Source of the DNA: an uncultured Clostridia bacterium
Lineage (GTDB): Bacteria > Bacillota > Clostridia > Christensenellales > Aristaeellaceae
DNA: 32,476 nucleotides
Assembly (NCBI GenBank): GCA_945928315.1
Contig: CAMENN010000025.1
Span: 1-32,476 of the forward strand
Direction of reading: 5' to 3'
Shown: positions 7,643 through 16,362 of the stretch, piece by piece
Numbering within the stretch: the first letter of the stretch is position 1
Layout of the letters: every line of letters starts with the position of its first letter
Translations under genes and position numbers: made by a program
The notes under the pieces: model-generated
The model's database searches: none
Seen by the model: only the letters and a program-made list of their open reading frames with translations
What the model was told of the DNA's origin: nothing

Positions 7643-7657
7643 AACCGCGGGCTTTAT

Positions 7658-10033
7658 TTACTTGAGCGACACGATCGTCACGCCGGTTTCGCCCTCGCCG
7701 TATCGGCCGAGGCGGAAGCTGCTCACGCAGGGATGGCGGCGCAGGCAGTCCTGAATGCCTGCGCGCAGGATGCCAGTTCCGTTGCCGTGGATGATGCTGA
7801 CCTCGCCCAGCGAGGAGAGCATCGCGTCATCGAGGAACTTCTGCACCTCGGGGATGGCCTCGTCGAGCGCCATGCCGCGCACGTCGAGCTCCTGGCGCAC
7901 CGGGCGGGTCATGACGTCCACGCGCTGCTCGCGCATCGCACGCTTGTGCTCCTGCTTCTTCTGCTCCTTTTTGATCAGCTTCTGCGTCGAGGAGAGCGTG
8001 CGCAGGTCGGACATCTGCGCGCGCATCTTCATCATGCCCACCTTGAGCTGCAGGTACCCCTTCGCATCCGGCAGCGACATGACTGTCGCGTCCACGTCCA
8101 TCGACGCGATGTGCACCATGTCGCCGACCTTGACGCTCTTCGGCACCTCGCCCGCGGCCTCCTCCGGCTTGTCCGCGAGGGCCTCCTGCGCGGTATCCAC
8201 CTGCTTGCGCACGCGCTGGATCTCGTGCTCCTGCGCGCCGCCCGCCTTCTTCATCGCGCGCAGCTCGGCGATAATGGCGTCGGATTCGCGGCGCGCATTC
8301 TCGACGATGCGCTTGGCCTCCTCCTTCGCCTTTTTGATGGAACGCTCGCGCTGCTCCTCCAGCTTCCTGCGCTCGGCCTCGGCCTGGTTGCGGATGGCGA
8401 CCATCTCGCGGCTGGCCTCCTCGGCAATCTGACGCTCCCTTTCGGCGACCTGCCGGTGGTACTCCGCATTCGCGATGACGTCCTCAAAGCGCACCTGCTC
8501 CTTGGAGAGCAGCTCCTTTGCCTTGCCGATGACGAACTCCGGCAGGCCGAGCTTGCGGGAAATCTCGAACGCGTTCGACTTTCCGGGGATGCCGATGGAC
8601 AGGCGGTATGTCGGCCGCAGCGTCGTCACGTCGAACTCAACGGACGCGTTTTCGACGTTCTCCGTCGTCAGCGCGTACTCCTTCAGCTCGCTGTAATGCG
8701 TCGTGGCGACCGTGCGCGTGTGCATATCCAGCAATGTGGAGAGAATCGCCTGGGCCAGCGCTGCGCCCTCGGTCGGGTCGGTGCCCGCGCCCAGCTCGTC
8801 AAAGAGCACGAGCGAATCCGGTGTGACCTGCGTGAGGATGCTTACGATGTTCGTCATGTGTCCGGAGAAGGTCGAAAGCGACTGCTCGATGGACTGTTCG
8901 TCGCCGATGTCGGCGAACACGTCGTCAAAGACAGCCAGCTCCGTGCCGTGCTCCGCGGGCACCTGCAGGCCGGACTGCGCCATCAGCGTGAACAGACCGG
9001 TGGTCTTGAGCGTCACGGTCTTGCCGCCGGTGTTCGGGCCGGTGATGATCAGCGTGGTGAAGTCCGCGCCAAGCCGGATATCCAGCGGGACGACCTTCTG
9101 CGGGTCGATCAGTGGATGGCGGCCCCGGCGGATGTCGATGCGTCCCTCGTCGTTGACCTTCGGCTCGCAGGCCATCATTTCACGCGCGAGCGACGCTTTG
9201 GCAAACGCGAAGTCGAGCTGCGCGAGAATCGCCAGATTGTCGGCGATGGCTGCGGCGTCCGGCGCAACCTGCGCGGAGAGCGCACGCAGAATCCGGTCGA
9301 TCTCCGCCTTTTCAGAGGCGATGAGCTGTTTGAGCTCGTTGCCGATCTCCACGACGGCCATCGGCTCCACGAAGATTGTCGCGCCCGTGGCGGACTGATC
9401 GTGGACGATGCCCGGCACCATGCTGCGGTATTCCTGCTTGACCGGCAGCACATAGCGGTCGGCGCGCATGGTGATGATGGCCTCCTGGAGGTATTTCTGC
9501 GTGGTCGGGCTGTGGATCATGCCATTGAGCCGCTCGCGGACGCGCTCGTTGCAGGAGCGCATCTTGCGGCGGATGGTGAACAGCTCCGGGCTCGCGCGGT
9601 CGGCGATCTCCTCCTCACTGAGGATCGCGTCGCCGATGGCCTGCTCCAGCGCGCGGTTCGTCGAAAGGCGGGAGGCGTTGGCCGTGAGCATCGGCGTGTT
9701 GTCCCGGTCGGTGACCAGCGCGTCGCGCGCGGCCCGGGCGGCGCGCAGGCATGCGGCGATGTCCAGCAGCGCGCGCGGCGAGAGCGCCGAGCCGATCTCC
9801 GCCAGATGCAGGCTCGCACGCACGTCGGCAAAGGGGATCATCGGCGTGCCGCCCAGATACGTCAGCACGACGCGGGCCTCCTCCGTCTCCTGCTGCATGC
9901 GCCGCACCTCGGCGATTCTGTTGGTCGGCACGAGGGCTTCGCACTTCTCCCTGCCCATGTCCGACACGCAATACTTCGAAAGCTCTGCGCGGATCTTATG
10001 AAACTCAAGCACCCGCAGGGAACGTTCAGTCAT
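7658..10033 (-). CDS. mutS2: MutS2 ATPase with C-terminal Smr domain
   Basis: MutS2 proteins suppress recombination and, in Bacillus, have also been linked to rescue of collided ribosomes through the Smr domain. The 791-residue protein starts at the ATG at 10033 (AAAGGAG, 6 nt spacing). The frame stays open 110 codons further upstream, but only as an overlap with the U32 gene. It has Walker A GPNTGGKT (332-339), Walker B LVLFDE (408-413) followed by LGAGTDP, a long coiled-coil clamp region rich in Glu/Arg/Lys (about 510-630), and an Smr domain at the end with LDVRG (near 716) and HGNGTG (near 749). No mismatch-recognition domain I is present, as expected for MutS2. It follows the U32 gene by 11 nt and is presumably cotranscribed with it. 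Confidence 0.95.
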   Translation of the reverse strand: MTERSLRVLEFHKIRAELSKYCVSDMGREKCEALVPTNRIAEVRRMQQETEEARVVLTYLGGTPMIPFADVRASLHLAEIGSALSPRALLDIAACLRAARAARDALVTDRDNTPMLTANASRLSTNRALEQAIGDAILSEEEIADRASPELFTIRRKMRSCNERVRERLNGMIHSPTTQKYLQEAIITMRADRYVLPVKQEYRSMVPGIVHDQSATGATIFVEPMAVVEIGNELKQLIASEKAEIDRILRALSAQVAPDAAAIADNLAILAQLDFAFAKASLAREMMACEPKVNDEGRIDIRRGRHPLIDPQKVVPLDIRLGADFTTLIITGPNTGGKTVTLKTTGLFTLMAQSGLQVPAEHGTELAVFDDVFADIGDEQSIEQSLSTFSGHMTNIVSILTQVTPDSLVLFDELGAGTDPTEGAALAQAILSTLLDMHTRTVATTHYSELKEYALTTENVENASVEFDVTTLRPTYRLSIGIPGKSNAFEISRKLGLPEFVIGKAKELLSKEQVRFEDVIANAEYHRQVAERERQIAEEASREMVAIRNQAEAERRKLEEQRERSIKKAKEEAKRIVENARRESDAIIAELRAMKKAGGAQEHEIQRVRKQVDTAQEALADKPEEAAGEVPKSVKVGDMVHIASMDVDATVMSLPDAKGYLQLKVGMMKMRAQMSDLRTLSSTQKLIKKEQKKQEHKRAMREQRVDVMTRPVRQELDVRGMALDEAIPEVQKFLDDAMLSSLGEVSIIHGNGTGILRAGIQDCLRRHPCVSSFRLGRYGEGETGVTIVSLK

Positions 10034-10044
10034 ACAAGGCTCCT

Positions 10045-12390
10045 TTATTCCACGCCGCGCCGCAAGTGCCCGGCGGTGACATTCTCCTCCGGCTCGTGCA
10101 GCGCGATACCCCTGTCGAGGATGCTGCGGTAGGAGGATACGATTCTCTTCTGCTGCTCCGGCGTCTCGTCCGTAAAGCTCACGCGCAGCGAGCAGCCAAG
10201 CGCGTGCAGCTGCTGCGCGCTCCTGGCCATGTCCGTCGGCACGCTGTTGTACAGGCGCACCACGCAGCCGTGCTCCATCCGGATGCGCCGTGCGGGAAAG
10301 CGGTAGCCCTTCCGGTCGGTGTAGATATCCGGCACGCCGCCGCGCGACGCACAGGCATTGCACGCCGCATCCTGCCGCCCGTCGCCGTTCTTCGTTCTGC
10401 GCGGGCAGTGCGAAAGCAGCATGAGCTGCGTTCGCCCATACGCTTCGACCTCGTAATTGCCGCCCCCGGCAAACAGCTCGCGCAGCTCCCTGGTGCTCAG
10501 CTCGCAGGAGGCCGTCAGCCGCGTCAGCCCTTTCTCAAAGAAGAAGGCCGCGCACTGCGCGTTCATCACGTTGAGCCCCTGCCCGCCCCACAAAGGAACC
10601 GGCCAGGCCAGCGCGAGCTGACCGGGATTGCTGACCACGACGGCGCTCAGCTGCCCGGCGTGGCGAAGCACAAACGCATGCAGCGCGGAAAGCTCCTCCG
10701 TCTGCGCCATCACCGGCAGGAAGAGCGCGGGACGCACCCGCGGACAGGCCGCCAGTTCGCGCTCGAGGTCGTCCGTCCGGTAGCTCTGCGGCTGCCAGAC
10801 GAAGGCGTCCGCGCCGCTGTCGAGCAGCGCCTGCGCGTTTTCGAGGCTTTCCCCCTGCGCGATGAGCCGTGGCTCCATGGCGGGAAGGTCGATGGGCGCC
10901 GTTTCCTTCGCTTCTTGTCTGGGTCTGGGTGCGATGCGCGCCTGCCGCAGCGCCTCGAGCGCATCCCGGCGCAGCGCGTTGAGCATGCCCGCCGTCATGA
11001 AGGCGTTGCCGCCGGTCAGCGTGAGTGATTCAAGGACATAGGGCGTGCCGCCGGTCTTGCCGATCTGTTTCATCGCCGATTCGACGGTCATCGGCCGCTG
11101 CTCTGCCGGCAGCACCGGCGTATCGCCCGTGACCTGCACGCTGTGCCCGTCGCCGTCGGTCAGCCGCAGCGCGGGCAGCTCACCCGGTCGGGCAATCAGC
11201 TCCGCCGCGACGGAAATCCGCACGCCCTCGCGGGCCATTGCCTCGCGGATCTCCTTCATTTGCACGGCGTCGGTCAGCCGATACACCGCATCGCCGATGC
11301 TTGCTCCTGCAGCGGGCATGCGCACCGTCGCCTCGGCGCCCCGGGGCGTCTCGCTGCCGGAATACGTCAGGTCGATCTCGCCGCGCCCGCGCACCTGCAA
11401 GCCGTCGCCGTCGTGCAGGTCCTCCGTCAGGCGGACCTTCGCCAGCGGGCCGCGAAGGCTCATGATGCGCCCCACGGGGATGCCCCAGTGGTTCGGACGC
11501 TCCCAGCTCATCAGCGCGGCGTTGCTTTTGCCCATCGCATAGCCCTCGGTGAAGCCGCCGCGGTTGAAGATCTGCCGGAGCCGGGCCAGCGTCGCTTCGC
11601 TCGGATGATACGGCACGCGCGCCTGCGCGGCGTCGAGCGCCTCGCGATACGCCTGCGTGACGACGCCGACGTACTCCGGCCGCTTCATGCGTCCCTCGAG
11701 CTTGAAGGAATACACGCCCGCGTCGCGCAGCTGCGGCAGGCGGTCGATGAGCATCAGATCGCGCGTGGAGAGCAGGTAGCCGCTCGTGCCGTCCTCGAGC
11801 TGATACGGCAGGCGGCACGGCTGTGCGCAGCGTCCGCGGTTGCCGCTGCGCCCGCCGATCATGCTGGAAAACAGGCATTGTCCCGACACCGCCACGCACA
11901 GCGCGCCGTGCGCAAACGCTTCGATCTCCACGCCCGTGTCGGCCATGCGCCGCAGCTCGGAGAGCGGGCACTCGCGGGCAGGCACGACGCGCGAAAAGCC
12001 CTCATCCTTCATGAGCTGCGCGCCCTGCGCGTTGTGGATGGTCATCTGCGTGCTCGCATGGAGTGTCAGCTCCGGGAACCGCGCCTTCGCGATGCGCGCG
12101 ACGCCTAGATCCTGCACGATCACCGCGTCTGCGTCGCAGCGGCTGAGCAGCTCGAGCACGTCGCACAGATCGTCTGTTTCGCACTGCTTGACCAGCGTGT
12201 TGACCGTCACATAGATCGCCTTGCCGCGCTCATGGGCGTATTCCACCGCTTCTCTGAGCTGCTCCGCGTCAAAATTGCCCGCATAGCTGCGCGCACCAAA
12301 GGCGGTATAGCCCAGATATACCGCGTCCGCGCCGCAGGAGATGGCGGCGGCAAGCGCCTCGCGGTTGCCCGCCGGGGAGAGCAATTCCAT
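10045..12390 (-). CDS. U32 peptidase-family protein (RlhA-like, probable Fe-S enzyme)
   Basis: U32 family members are called peptidases, but several act in RNA or quinone hydroxylation (RlhA on 23S rRNA, UbiU/UbiV) and carry an Fe-S cluster. The 781-residue protein opens with MELLSPAGN, typical of the family. The signature around 157-193 (EAFAHGALC, then GGRSGNRGRCAQPCR) supplies Cys165, Cys172, Cys188 and Cys192 as likely cluster ligands. The long form includes a middle insertion (about 370-490) and a second barrel-like part with a further CPRR...CNAC group near 665-685. The ATG at 12390 has GGAGG 4 nt upstream. That SD directly follows the run of T of a terminator-like hairpin, so expression may depend on readthrough. 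rRNA hydroxylation is a possibility, not a demonstration. Confidence 0.88.
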   Translation of the reverse strand: MELLSPAGNREALAAAISCGADAVYLGYTAFGARSYAGNFDAEQLREAVEYAHERGKAIYVTVNTLVKQCETDDLCDVLELLSRCDADAVIVQDLGVARIAKARFPELTLHASTQMTIHNAQGAQLMKDEGFSRVVPARECPLSELRRMADTGVEIEAFAHGALCVAVSGQCLFSSMIGGRSGNRGRCAQPCRLPYQLEDGTSGYLLSTRDLMLIDRLPQLRDAGVYSFKLEGRMKRPEYVGVVTQAYREALDAAQARVPYHPSEATLARLRQIFNRGGFTEGYAMGKSNAALMSWERPNHWGIPVGRIMSLRGPLAKVRLTEDLHDGDGLQVRGRGEIDLTYSGSETPRGAEATVRMPAAGASIGDAVYRLTDAVQMKEIREAMAREGVRISVAAELIARPGELPALRLTDGDGHSVQVTGDTPVLPAEQRPMTVESAMKQIGKTGGTPYVLESLTLTGGNAFMTAGMLNALRRDALEALRQARIAPRPRQEAKETAPIDLPAMEPRLIAQGESLENAQALLDSGADAFVWQPQSYRTDDLERELAACPRVRPALFLPVMAQTEELSALHAFVLRHAGQLSAVVVSNPGQLALAWPVPLWGGQGLNVMNAQCAAFFFEKGLTRLTASCELSTRELRELFAGGGNYEVEAYGRTQLMLLSHCPRRTKNGDGRQDAACNACASRGGVPDIYTDRKGYRFPARRIRMEHGCVVRLYNSVPTDMARSAQQLHALGCSLRVSFTDETPEQQKRIVSSYRSILDRGIALHEPEENVTAGHLRRGVE

Positions 12391-12400
12391 AGTTCCTCCG

Positions 12401-12439
12401 AAAAAGCGGCGACACAGGGCTTCCCCTCGTGCCGCCGCT
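12401..12439 (-). terminator. Terminator or attenuator between zapA and the U32 gene
   Basis: On the minus strand, AGCGGCG pairs with CGCCGCT, enclosing a second stem (CAC/GTG and AGGG/CCCT, GAAG loop), and is followed by TTTTT. It is a well-formed intrinsic terminator located 33 nt after the zapA stop. The run of T ends one base before the GGAGG of the U32 gene, so it sits in the leader of that gene. No promoter is evident between it and the U32 start. Confidence 0.8.
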
Positions 12440-12472
12440 GTCCTGTTTTGAGTGGGGAAATCAGACGGAGAA

Positions 12473-12742
12473 TCAGCCCTGCTCCTTCTGAGCTCCGGAT
12501 TGCAGGAGCAAGAGCTCCCTTTTCAGTCGTACATTCTCATCCTGCGCGCGAAACAGCTCGTCCGCCAGCGTCATCGAGGTGAGCGTTGCCACCATCGGCT
12601 CCGCGGCGCGCGTCGTGATCGCGGTCTCCCGCAGCTTGCGGTCGACATAGCGGGCCACGCGCTGCACCTGCTCAGGCGACTGATCGGTGAGCAGCGTGTA
12701 GTCATGTCCCATCAGATGGACGACAACCTTGTTCTTTTTCAC
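12473..12742 (-). CDS. zapA: Cell division protein ZapA
   Basis: ZapA bundles FtsZ filaments and stabilises the division ring. The 89-residue protein, counted from a GTG at 12742 with GGAGG 5 nt upstream, has the family start KKNKVVVHLMGHDYTLL, then VQRVARYVDRKL, and a C-terminal coiled coil (about 55-85). The frame extends 15 codons upstream into the cyclophilin gene, but the SD and the family N-terminus fix the GTG. It lies 13 nt after the cyclophilin gene. The zapA-U32-mutS2 order is common in Clostridia; only the terminator-like hairpin separates zapA from the U32 gene here. Confidence 0.92.
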   Translation of the reverse strand: MKKNKVVVHLMGHDYTLLTDQSPEQVQRVARYVDRKLRETAITTRAAEPMVATLTSMTLADELFRAQDENVRLKRELLLLQSGAQKEQG

Positions 12743-12755
12743 GGTTGCCTCCGGT

Positions 12756-13283
12756 TTACATGCGGCCCTTGAGCTTCTCGGCGGCATAGGGCACCCCGAA
12801 GGTCTCCACGCGCACGGACTTCATCCGCTGATCCTCGTAGGGCTTGTCCATCGCGTCGCGCGGCGTGCTGACGATGGCGTCGGCGGTCTCCATGCCCTCG
12901 GTCACCTTGCCGAACGCCGCGTACTGGCCGTCCAGATGCGGCGCGTCGTCCACCATGATGAAGAACTGGGATCCGGCGGAGTTGGGCATCATGCTGCGCG
13001 CCATGGAGAGCACGCCGCGGGTGTGGCGCAGCGGATTGGCAAAGCCGTTGCGCGCGAACTCGCCCTTGATGCAGTAGCCCGGACCGCCGGTGCCGCGGCC
13101 CAGCGGGTCGCCGCCCTGGATCATGAAGCCCGGAATCACGCGATGGAAGATCACGCCGTCGTAAAAGCCGCTGTTGGCCAGCTCGATGAAGTTCGCCACG
13201 CTGTTGGGCGCGACGTCCGGATACAGCTCGCCTTTCATGGTCATGCCGTTTTCCATTTCGATGGTAAAGATCGGATTGCTCAT
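12756..13283 (-). CDS. Cyclophilin-type peptidyl-prolyl cis-trans isomerase
   Basis: This enzyme catalyses cis-trans isomerisation of prolyl bonds during protein folding. The 175-residue sequence is a single cyclophilin domain with no signal peptide, so it is cytoplasmic. The active-site segment FHRVIPGFMIQGGDP (46-60) includes the catalytic Arg48 and the substrate-pocket Phe53, Met54 and Gln56. GSQFFIMVDDAPHLDG and FGKVTEGM complete the fold. The ATG has AAGGAGG upstream at good spacing and follows the preceding uncharacterised gene by 24 nt. Confidence 0.95.
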   Translation of the reverse strand: MSNPIFTIEMENGMTMKGELYPDVAPNSVANFIELANSGFYDGVIFHRVIPGFMIQGGDPLGRGTGGPGYCIKGEFARNGFANPLRHTRGVLSMARSMMPNSAGSQFFIMVDDAPHLDGQYAAFGKVTEGMETADAIVSTPRDAMDKPYEDQRMKSVRVETFGVPYAAEKLKGRM

Positions 13284-13307
13284 GGTCGTTTCCTCCTTGA
13301 TCGATCG

Positions 13308-14288
13308 TCAGTCGTCATTTGTTTCCGTATGCAATTCCAGATACGCGCCGCCCAGCATGCGCACAGCATCCCGATCGACGGCGTCGTCCGTGAGCTCATA
13401 GCCCGCGCGCGCCAGCGGCAGATACGCCTCATAGAGCGCCTGCCAGATCGTCTCCCGGGCCTGCACCCAGCGGCCGAGCATCCGTTCGGGCATGTCCGCT
13501 TCGGCGCTGTAGGCCAGCACGCGCGTGCCCAGCAGGCCCACGGCCTCTCCAAGGCGCAGCGGATCGCTGAGCCGCACCAGCAGGCGCTTTCTGGGTGCCG
13601 CCTCCCGCAGGAGCGCGCGCTGCGCATGCCCTCTGGCTCCCGCGAGCACGCGCAGCCGGGGGTGGTCGTCCATCACCTCTGCTAGGGCGATGACCTGCTC
13701 CGGCGCGTCGAGCTGGATGTGAAGCACCATGCACTCGTCCTCGCACAGCGGCGCCAGACAGAAGCCCAGCGCCTGTTCATCCCAGGCGGCAAGGGTCACA
13801 TCCCGGGCCCCGCAGGCATGTGCCGCCTGCGCGATGCGCTGCGCCGCGCTTTCATAGCTGACGCCGTAGCGCCCCGGCGCAAACGTGTCGGGGCCGACGG
13901 CGAGCAGCGGCGAAAACCGCTCGCCGGGAAATGCTGTCTGCTCCGCCTGATCCATCGGCAAGGTGACGAGCACGCGGCGGGCGCGCATCGCCCGAAGCAC
14001 CTGCGCCAGATACGCCCCGCGGTCATAGCCCTGCGCGATCGTCTCCGCCTTGCCAACGTCGTGCGCAGGCAGATCCAGCGCGTTCAGCGCGGCAAACGCT
14101 TCGACAGCTCCGTGCTGCAGCGGCGTGCCCGTCCCGACGGCACTCTGCGCAGCCGGCTCGCCCATCAGCGCGCCGACGCCAACCTCGCCGTGCAGAATGT
14201 CGAAATCAAGGCGCGTCTCAACCACTTCAGCGCGGCGTACCGCCTGCTTGACGCAGCGCCGCAGATCCTGCTTGTCCCGGATGATCAC
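13308..14288 (-). CDS. Uncharacterised protein, possibly a degenerate TIM-barrel (amidohydrolase-like) protein
   Basis: I do not recognise a named family. The start is a GTG at 14288 whose GTGA overlaps the hemZ stop, with GGGGAG upstream, giving 326 residues; frame extending further upstream lies within hemZ. The protein is soluble, Ala/Arg/Leu-rich and has no signal peptide. Hydrophobic strands alternate with helices (RRVLVTLP, DVTLAAW, MVLHIQLD, RLRVLAGARGH, KRLLVRLSD, GTRVLAYS), which looks like a barrel. The stretch after MVLHIQLD resembles the part of amidohydrolase and uronate isomerase proteins around 'HP-x-x-R'. The N-terminal LDFDILHG lacks the HxH metal pair, so a catalytic role of that type is doubtful. 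Tight coupling to hemZ suggests joint expression, not necessarily joint function. Confidence 0.6.
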   Translation of the reverse strand: MIIRDKQDLRRCVKQAVRRAEVVETRLDFDILHGEVGVGALMGEPAAQSAVGTGTPLQHGAVEAFAALNALDLPAHDVGKAETIAQGYDRGAYLAQVLRAMRARRVLVTLPMDQAEQTAFPGERFSPLLAVGPDTFAPGRYGVSYESAAQRIAQAAHACGARDVTLAAWDEQALGFCLAPLCEDECMVLHIQLDAPEQVIALAEVMDDHPRLRVLAGARGHAQRALLREAAPRKRLLVRLSDPLRLGEAVGLLGTRVLAYSAEADMPERMLGRWVQARETIWQALYEAYLPLARAGYELTDDAVDRDAVRMLGGAYLELHTETNDD

Positions 14289-15763
14289 GCCTTCTCCCCT
14301 CCATTCAGGCTGCGCGCCTTGACGGCAAAGGCTTCGCGCTTGCGCGCCACCATCTCGTCCACGCGCACGATGTACTGCTCGATGTTCGCTATATTCGGTG
14401 CGCGCAGGATCTTTTCCTCCTGGCGCATCACGCATTTGGAGATTCCGCCCGCGCCCAGCGCGAGCACGCTCGTCGTCTCCTCCATGTTGTCGATGTTGTA
14501 GCGGCAGATCCTGTCCGGCCGGGCATAGCCGACGTTCTCGAGGTTTTCCGCCATGTACTTCTGCCGGTAGAGGTAGTAGGCCCGCATGCCCAGCGCGTGC
14601 GCCGCCTCCCGGCCCATCTGCACCATCTGCGCCACGTCCCGCTCGGATTGCGTGTAGCCCTGCTCGTGCAGGCGGGAGGAGCGCTTGATCGCCAGCGTGT
14701 GCACGGTCAGGCTGTCCGGCGCGAGCTCCCCGACAATGCGCAGCGTCCGTGCGAACATGTCAAGGTCCTCGCCCGGCAGCGCGGCGATGACGTCCATGTT
14801 GATGTCGTCAAAGCCGAGCTTCCGCGCCAGATAATAGGTATCGATGGTCTGCTGCGCGGTGTGCGCCCGGCCGATGGCGCGCAGCGTTTCGTCGTTCATC
14901 GTCTGCGGATTGATGCTGATGCGCGTGACCGGGTGCGCGCGCAGCATGGAGAGCTTCTCCTCGTCCAGCGTATCCGGCCTGCCCGCCTCCACGGTGAACT
15001 CGTCAAGCGGCCCGAAGCGGCGCTCGATGTGCGTGAGCAGGCGGTCAAGCTGCGCGGTCGTCAGGCTGCTGGGCGTGCCGCCGCCAACATAGCCGACGCG
15101 GATCTGCAGCCCCGTCTCCTGTGCCAGCTCGCTGCACAGGTCGATCTCGTGCATCAGCGCCGCCAGATACGGCTCCACGAGCCTTCCATCGCCGATCTCG
15201 CCCGAGGAGAACGAGCAGTAGGCGCAGCGCGTCGTGCAGAACGGGATGCCGACGTACAGATCGCAGGCACTCTGCGGCCTGTGAACCCATCCGCTCTGCG
15301 CGGTGATAATCTCGTCGAGCAGGTCGAGCTTTTCCTCCGAGAGGTCGAACAGCTCATGTAGCGCTGTGCGGGCCTCGCCGCGCGATTTGCCCCGCTCCAG
15401 CTGCTGATAGTACAGCCGCGTCGGCCGGATGCCGGTCAGCGAGCCCCATGCGGGCGTCCGGCCCGTATACCGCTTCAGCAGCTGATAGCAGCAGCGCTTG
15501 ACCAGCCGCTTGAGCTGGCGCTTCTCCTCCAGACCGGCGTCCGTCACCGCGTCGGCACGCATGTCCATGGACAAACGCTCGTCCCCGACCGTCAGTGTGA
15601 ACGCCTCGCACCATTGTGAGCCATCCAGGCGGTGTGTGTGCACAAGCGACGCGTCGTGCGGCTCCTGCGGCGTGACCGCCGCGCCCTCGCCGTAGAACAG
15701 GCGCACCACGTCGGCGATGTCGTTCTGAAACTGCGGAAGCTGGGTGTCGATGGCGGTTTTCAC
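14285..15763 (-). CDS. hemZ: HemZ-type radical SAM protein (coproporphyrinogen III oxidase-like)
   Basis: A HemN/HemZ-family radical SAM enzyme; family members include oxygen-independent coproporphyrinogen oxidases, heme chaperones and related proteins. I start at the GTG at 15763, whose GTGA overlaps the stop of the previous gene, giving 492 residues. The cluster motif IPFCTTRCAYCSF holds Cys176, Cys180 and Cys183. VGYVGGGTPS is the SAM-binding GGG segment, and FTVEAGRPDT, SINPQTMND and DVIAALPGED follow as in HemZ. An N-terminal region of about 165 residues with SLTGIRPTRL precedes the barrel, as in Bacillus HemZ. Without other heme genes in view, the true substrate is uncertain. Confidence 0.88.
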   Translation of the reverse strand: MKTAIDTQLPQFQNDIADVVRLFYGEGAAVTPQEPHDASLVHTHRLDGSQWCEAFTLTVGDERLSMDMRADAVTDAGLEEKRQLKRLVKRCCYQLLKRYTGRTPAWGSLTGIRPTRLYYQQLERGKSRGEARTALHELFDLSEEKLDLLDEIITAQSGWVHRPQSACDLYVGIPFCTTRCAYCSFSSGEIGDGRLVEPYLAALMHEIDLCSELAQETGLQIRVGYVGGGTPSSLTTAQLDRLLTHIERRFGPLDEFTVEAGRPDTLDEEKLSMLRAHPVTRISINPQTMNDETLRAIGRAHTAQQTIDTYYLARKLGFDDINMDVIAALPGEDLDMFARTLRIVGELAPDSLTVHTLAIKRSSRLHEQGYTQSERDVAQMVQMGREAAHALGMRAYYLYRQKYMAENLENVGYARPDRICRYNIDNMEETTSVLALGAGGISKCVMRQEEKILRAPNIANIEQYIVRVDEMVARKREAFAVKARSLNGGEKA

Positions 15764-16362
15764 AGGCCCGTCCCCCGCTCCCACGCGATCTTCGTCTTCA
15801 TGCCGTGGCCCGGATAGGCGATTGTCTCCGGCGGCAGCTCCTTGAGCCGGGTGAGCGAAGCCATGATCTGCGCCATGTCGCCGCCCGGCAGGTCCACCCG
15901 CCCGTACGAGCGATAGAACATCGTGTCGCCGCAGAAGACCACGCCGTCCGCGAGATAGCAGACGCCGCCCGGCGTGTGCCCCGGCGTGTGCATCACGCGC
16001 AGCGTCAGACCCGCCTCGGTCACAATGCTGCCCTCCTCGAGCAGCACGTCGGCTCGGGGCAGCAGCAGCGTCTCATTGATCATCCAGGCCAGGTTCAGCT
16101 TCGTATCCTCGAGCGCAGGCGCATCCAGACGATGGACGTAGAGCTTCGCGCCGCGCTCGAGCCAGGGTCTCGCATGAAGCATGTGGTCAAAGTGCGCATG
16201 AGTCAGAAGCACCGCGCAGACGCGCCGCGCGCCCACAGCGCCCTTGACGCTCGCTTCCTCCGCGCCGGGGTCGATCAGCACACAGCTGTCGCCGTCCTCC
16301 GGCCCGACCACATAGGTGTTGACCTCAAGAGGCCCTCCTACGACTGTGCGAATATCCAGCAT
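15760..16362 (-). CDS. Metallo-beta-lactamase-fold hydrolase (glyoxalase II-like)
   Basis: The 200-residue protein is a single metallo-hydrolase domain without a signal peptide. The metal-binding motif THAHFDHM gives His55, His57, Asp59 and His60. TPGHTPGG (about 124-131), FCGDTMF and YPGHG supply the remaining ligands. The family includes hydroxyacylglutathione hydrolases and other thioesterases; the exact substrate cannot be read from the sequence. Its ATG shares one base with the dtd stop (TGATG) and its stop overlaps the hemZ start, so the three genes are translationally linked. Confidence 0.9.
   Translation of the reverse strand: MLDIRTVVGGPLEVNTYVVGPEDGDSCVLIDPGAEEASVKGAVGARRVCAVLLTHAHFDHMLHARPWLERGAKLYVHRLDAPALEDTKLNLAWMINETLLLPRADVLLEEGSIVTEAGLTLRVMHTPGHTPGGVCYLADGVVFCGDTMFYRSYGRVDLPGGDMAQIMASLTRLKELPPETIAYPGHGMKTKIAWERGTGL

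Noticed and set aside
5802..10132. Very long plus-strand open frames opposite spoIVA, htrA and mutS2 (and similar ones at 175-2373, 17091-19154, 27681-29984 and 30189-32072)
   Set aside because: They are exact antisense shadows of well-recognised minus-strand genes. In GC-rich coding DNA the opposite frames lack stops. Their translations are Arg/His/Ala/Leu-rich and match no family.
10034..10363. Upstream extension of mutS2 by 110 codons
   Set aside because: It lies wholly within the end of the U32 gene in another frame, and the ATG at 10033 has its own SD and gives the normal MutS2 length and start.
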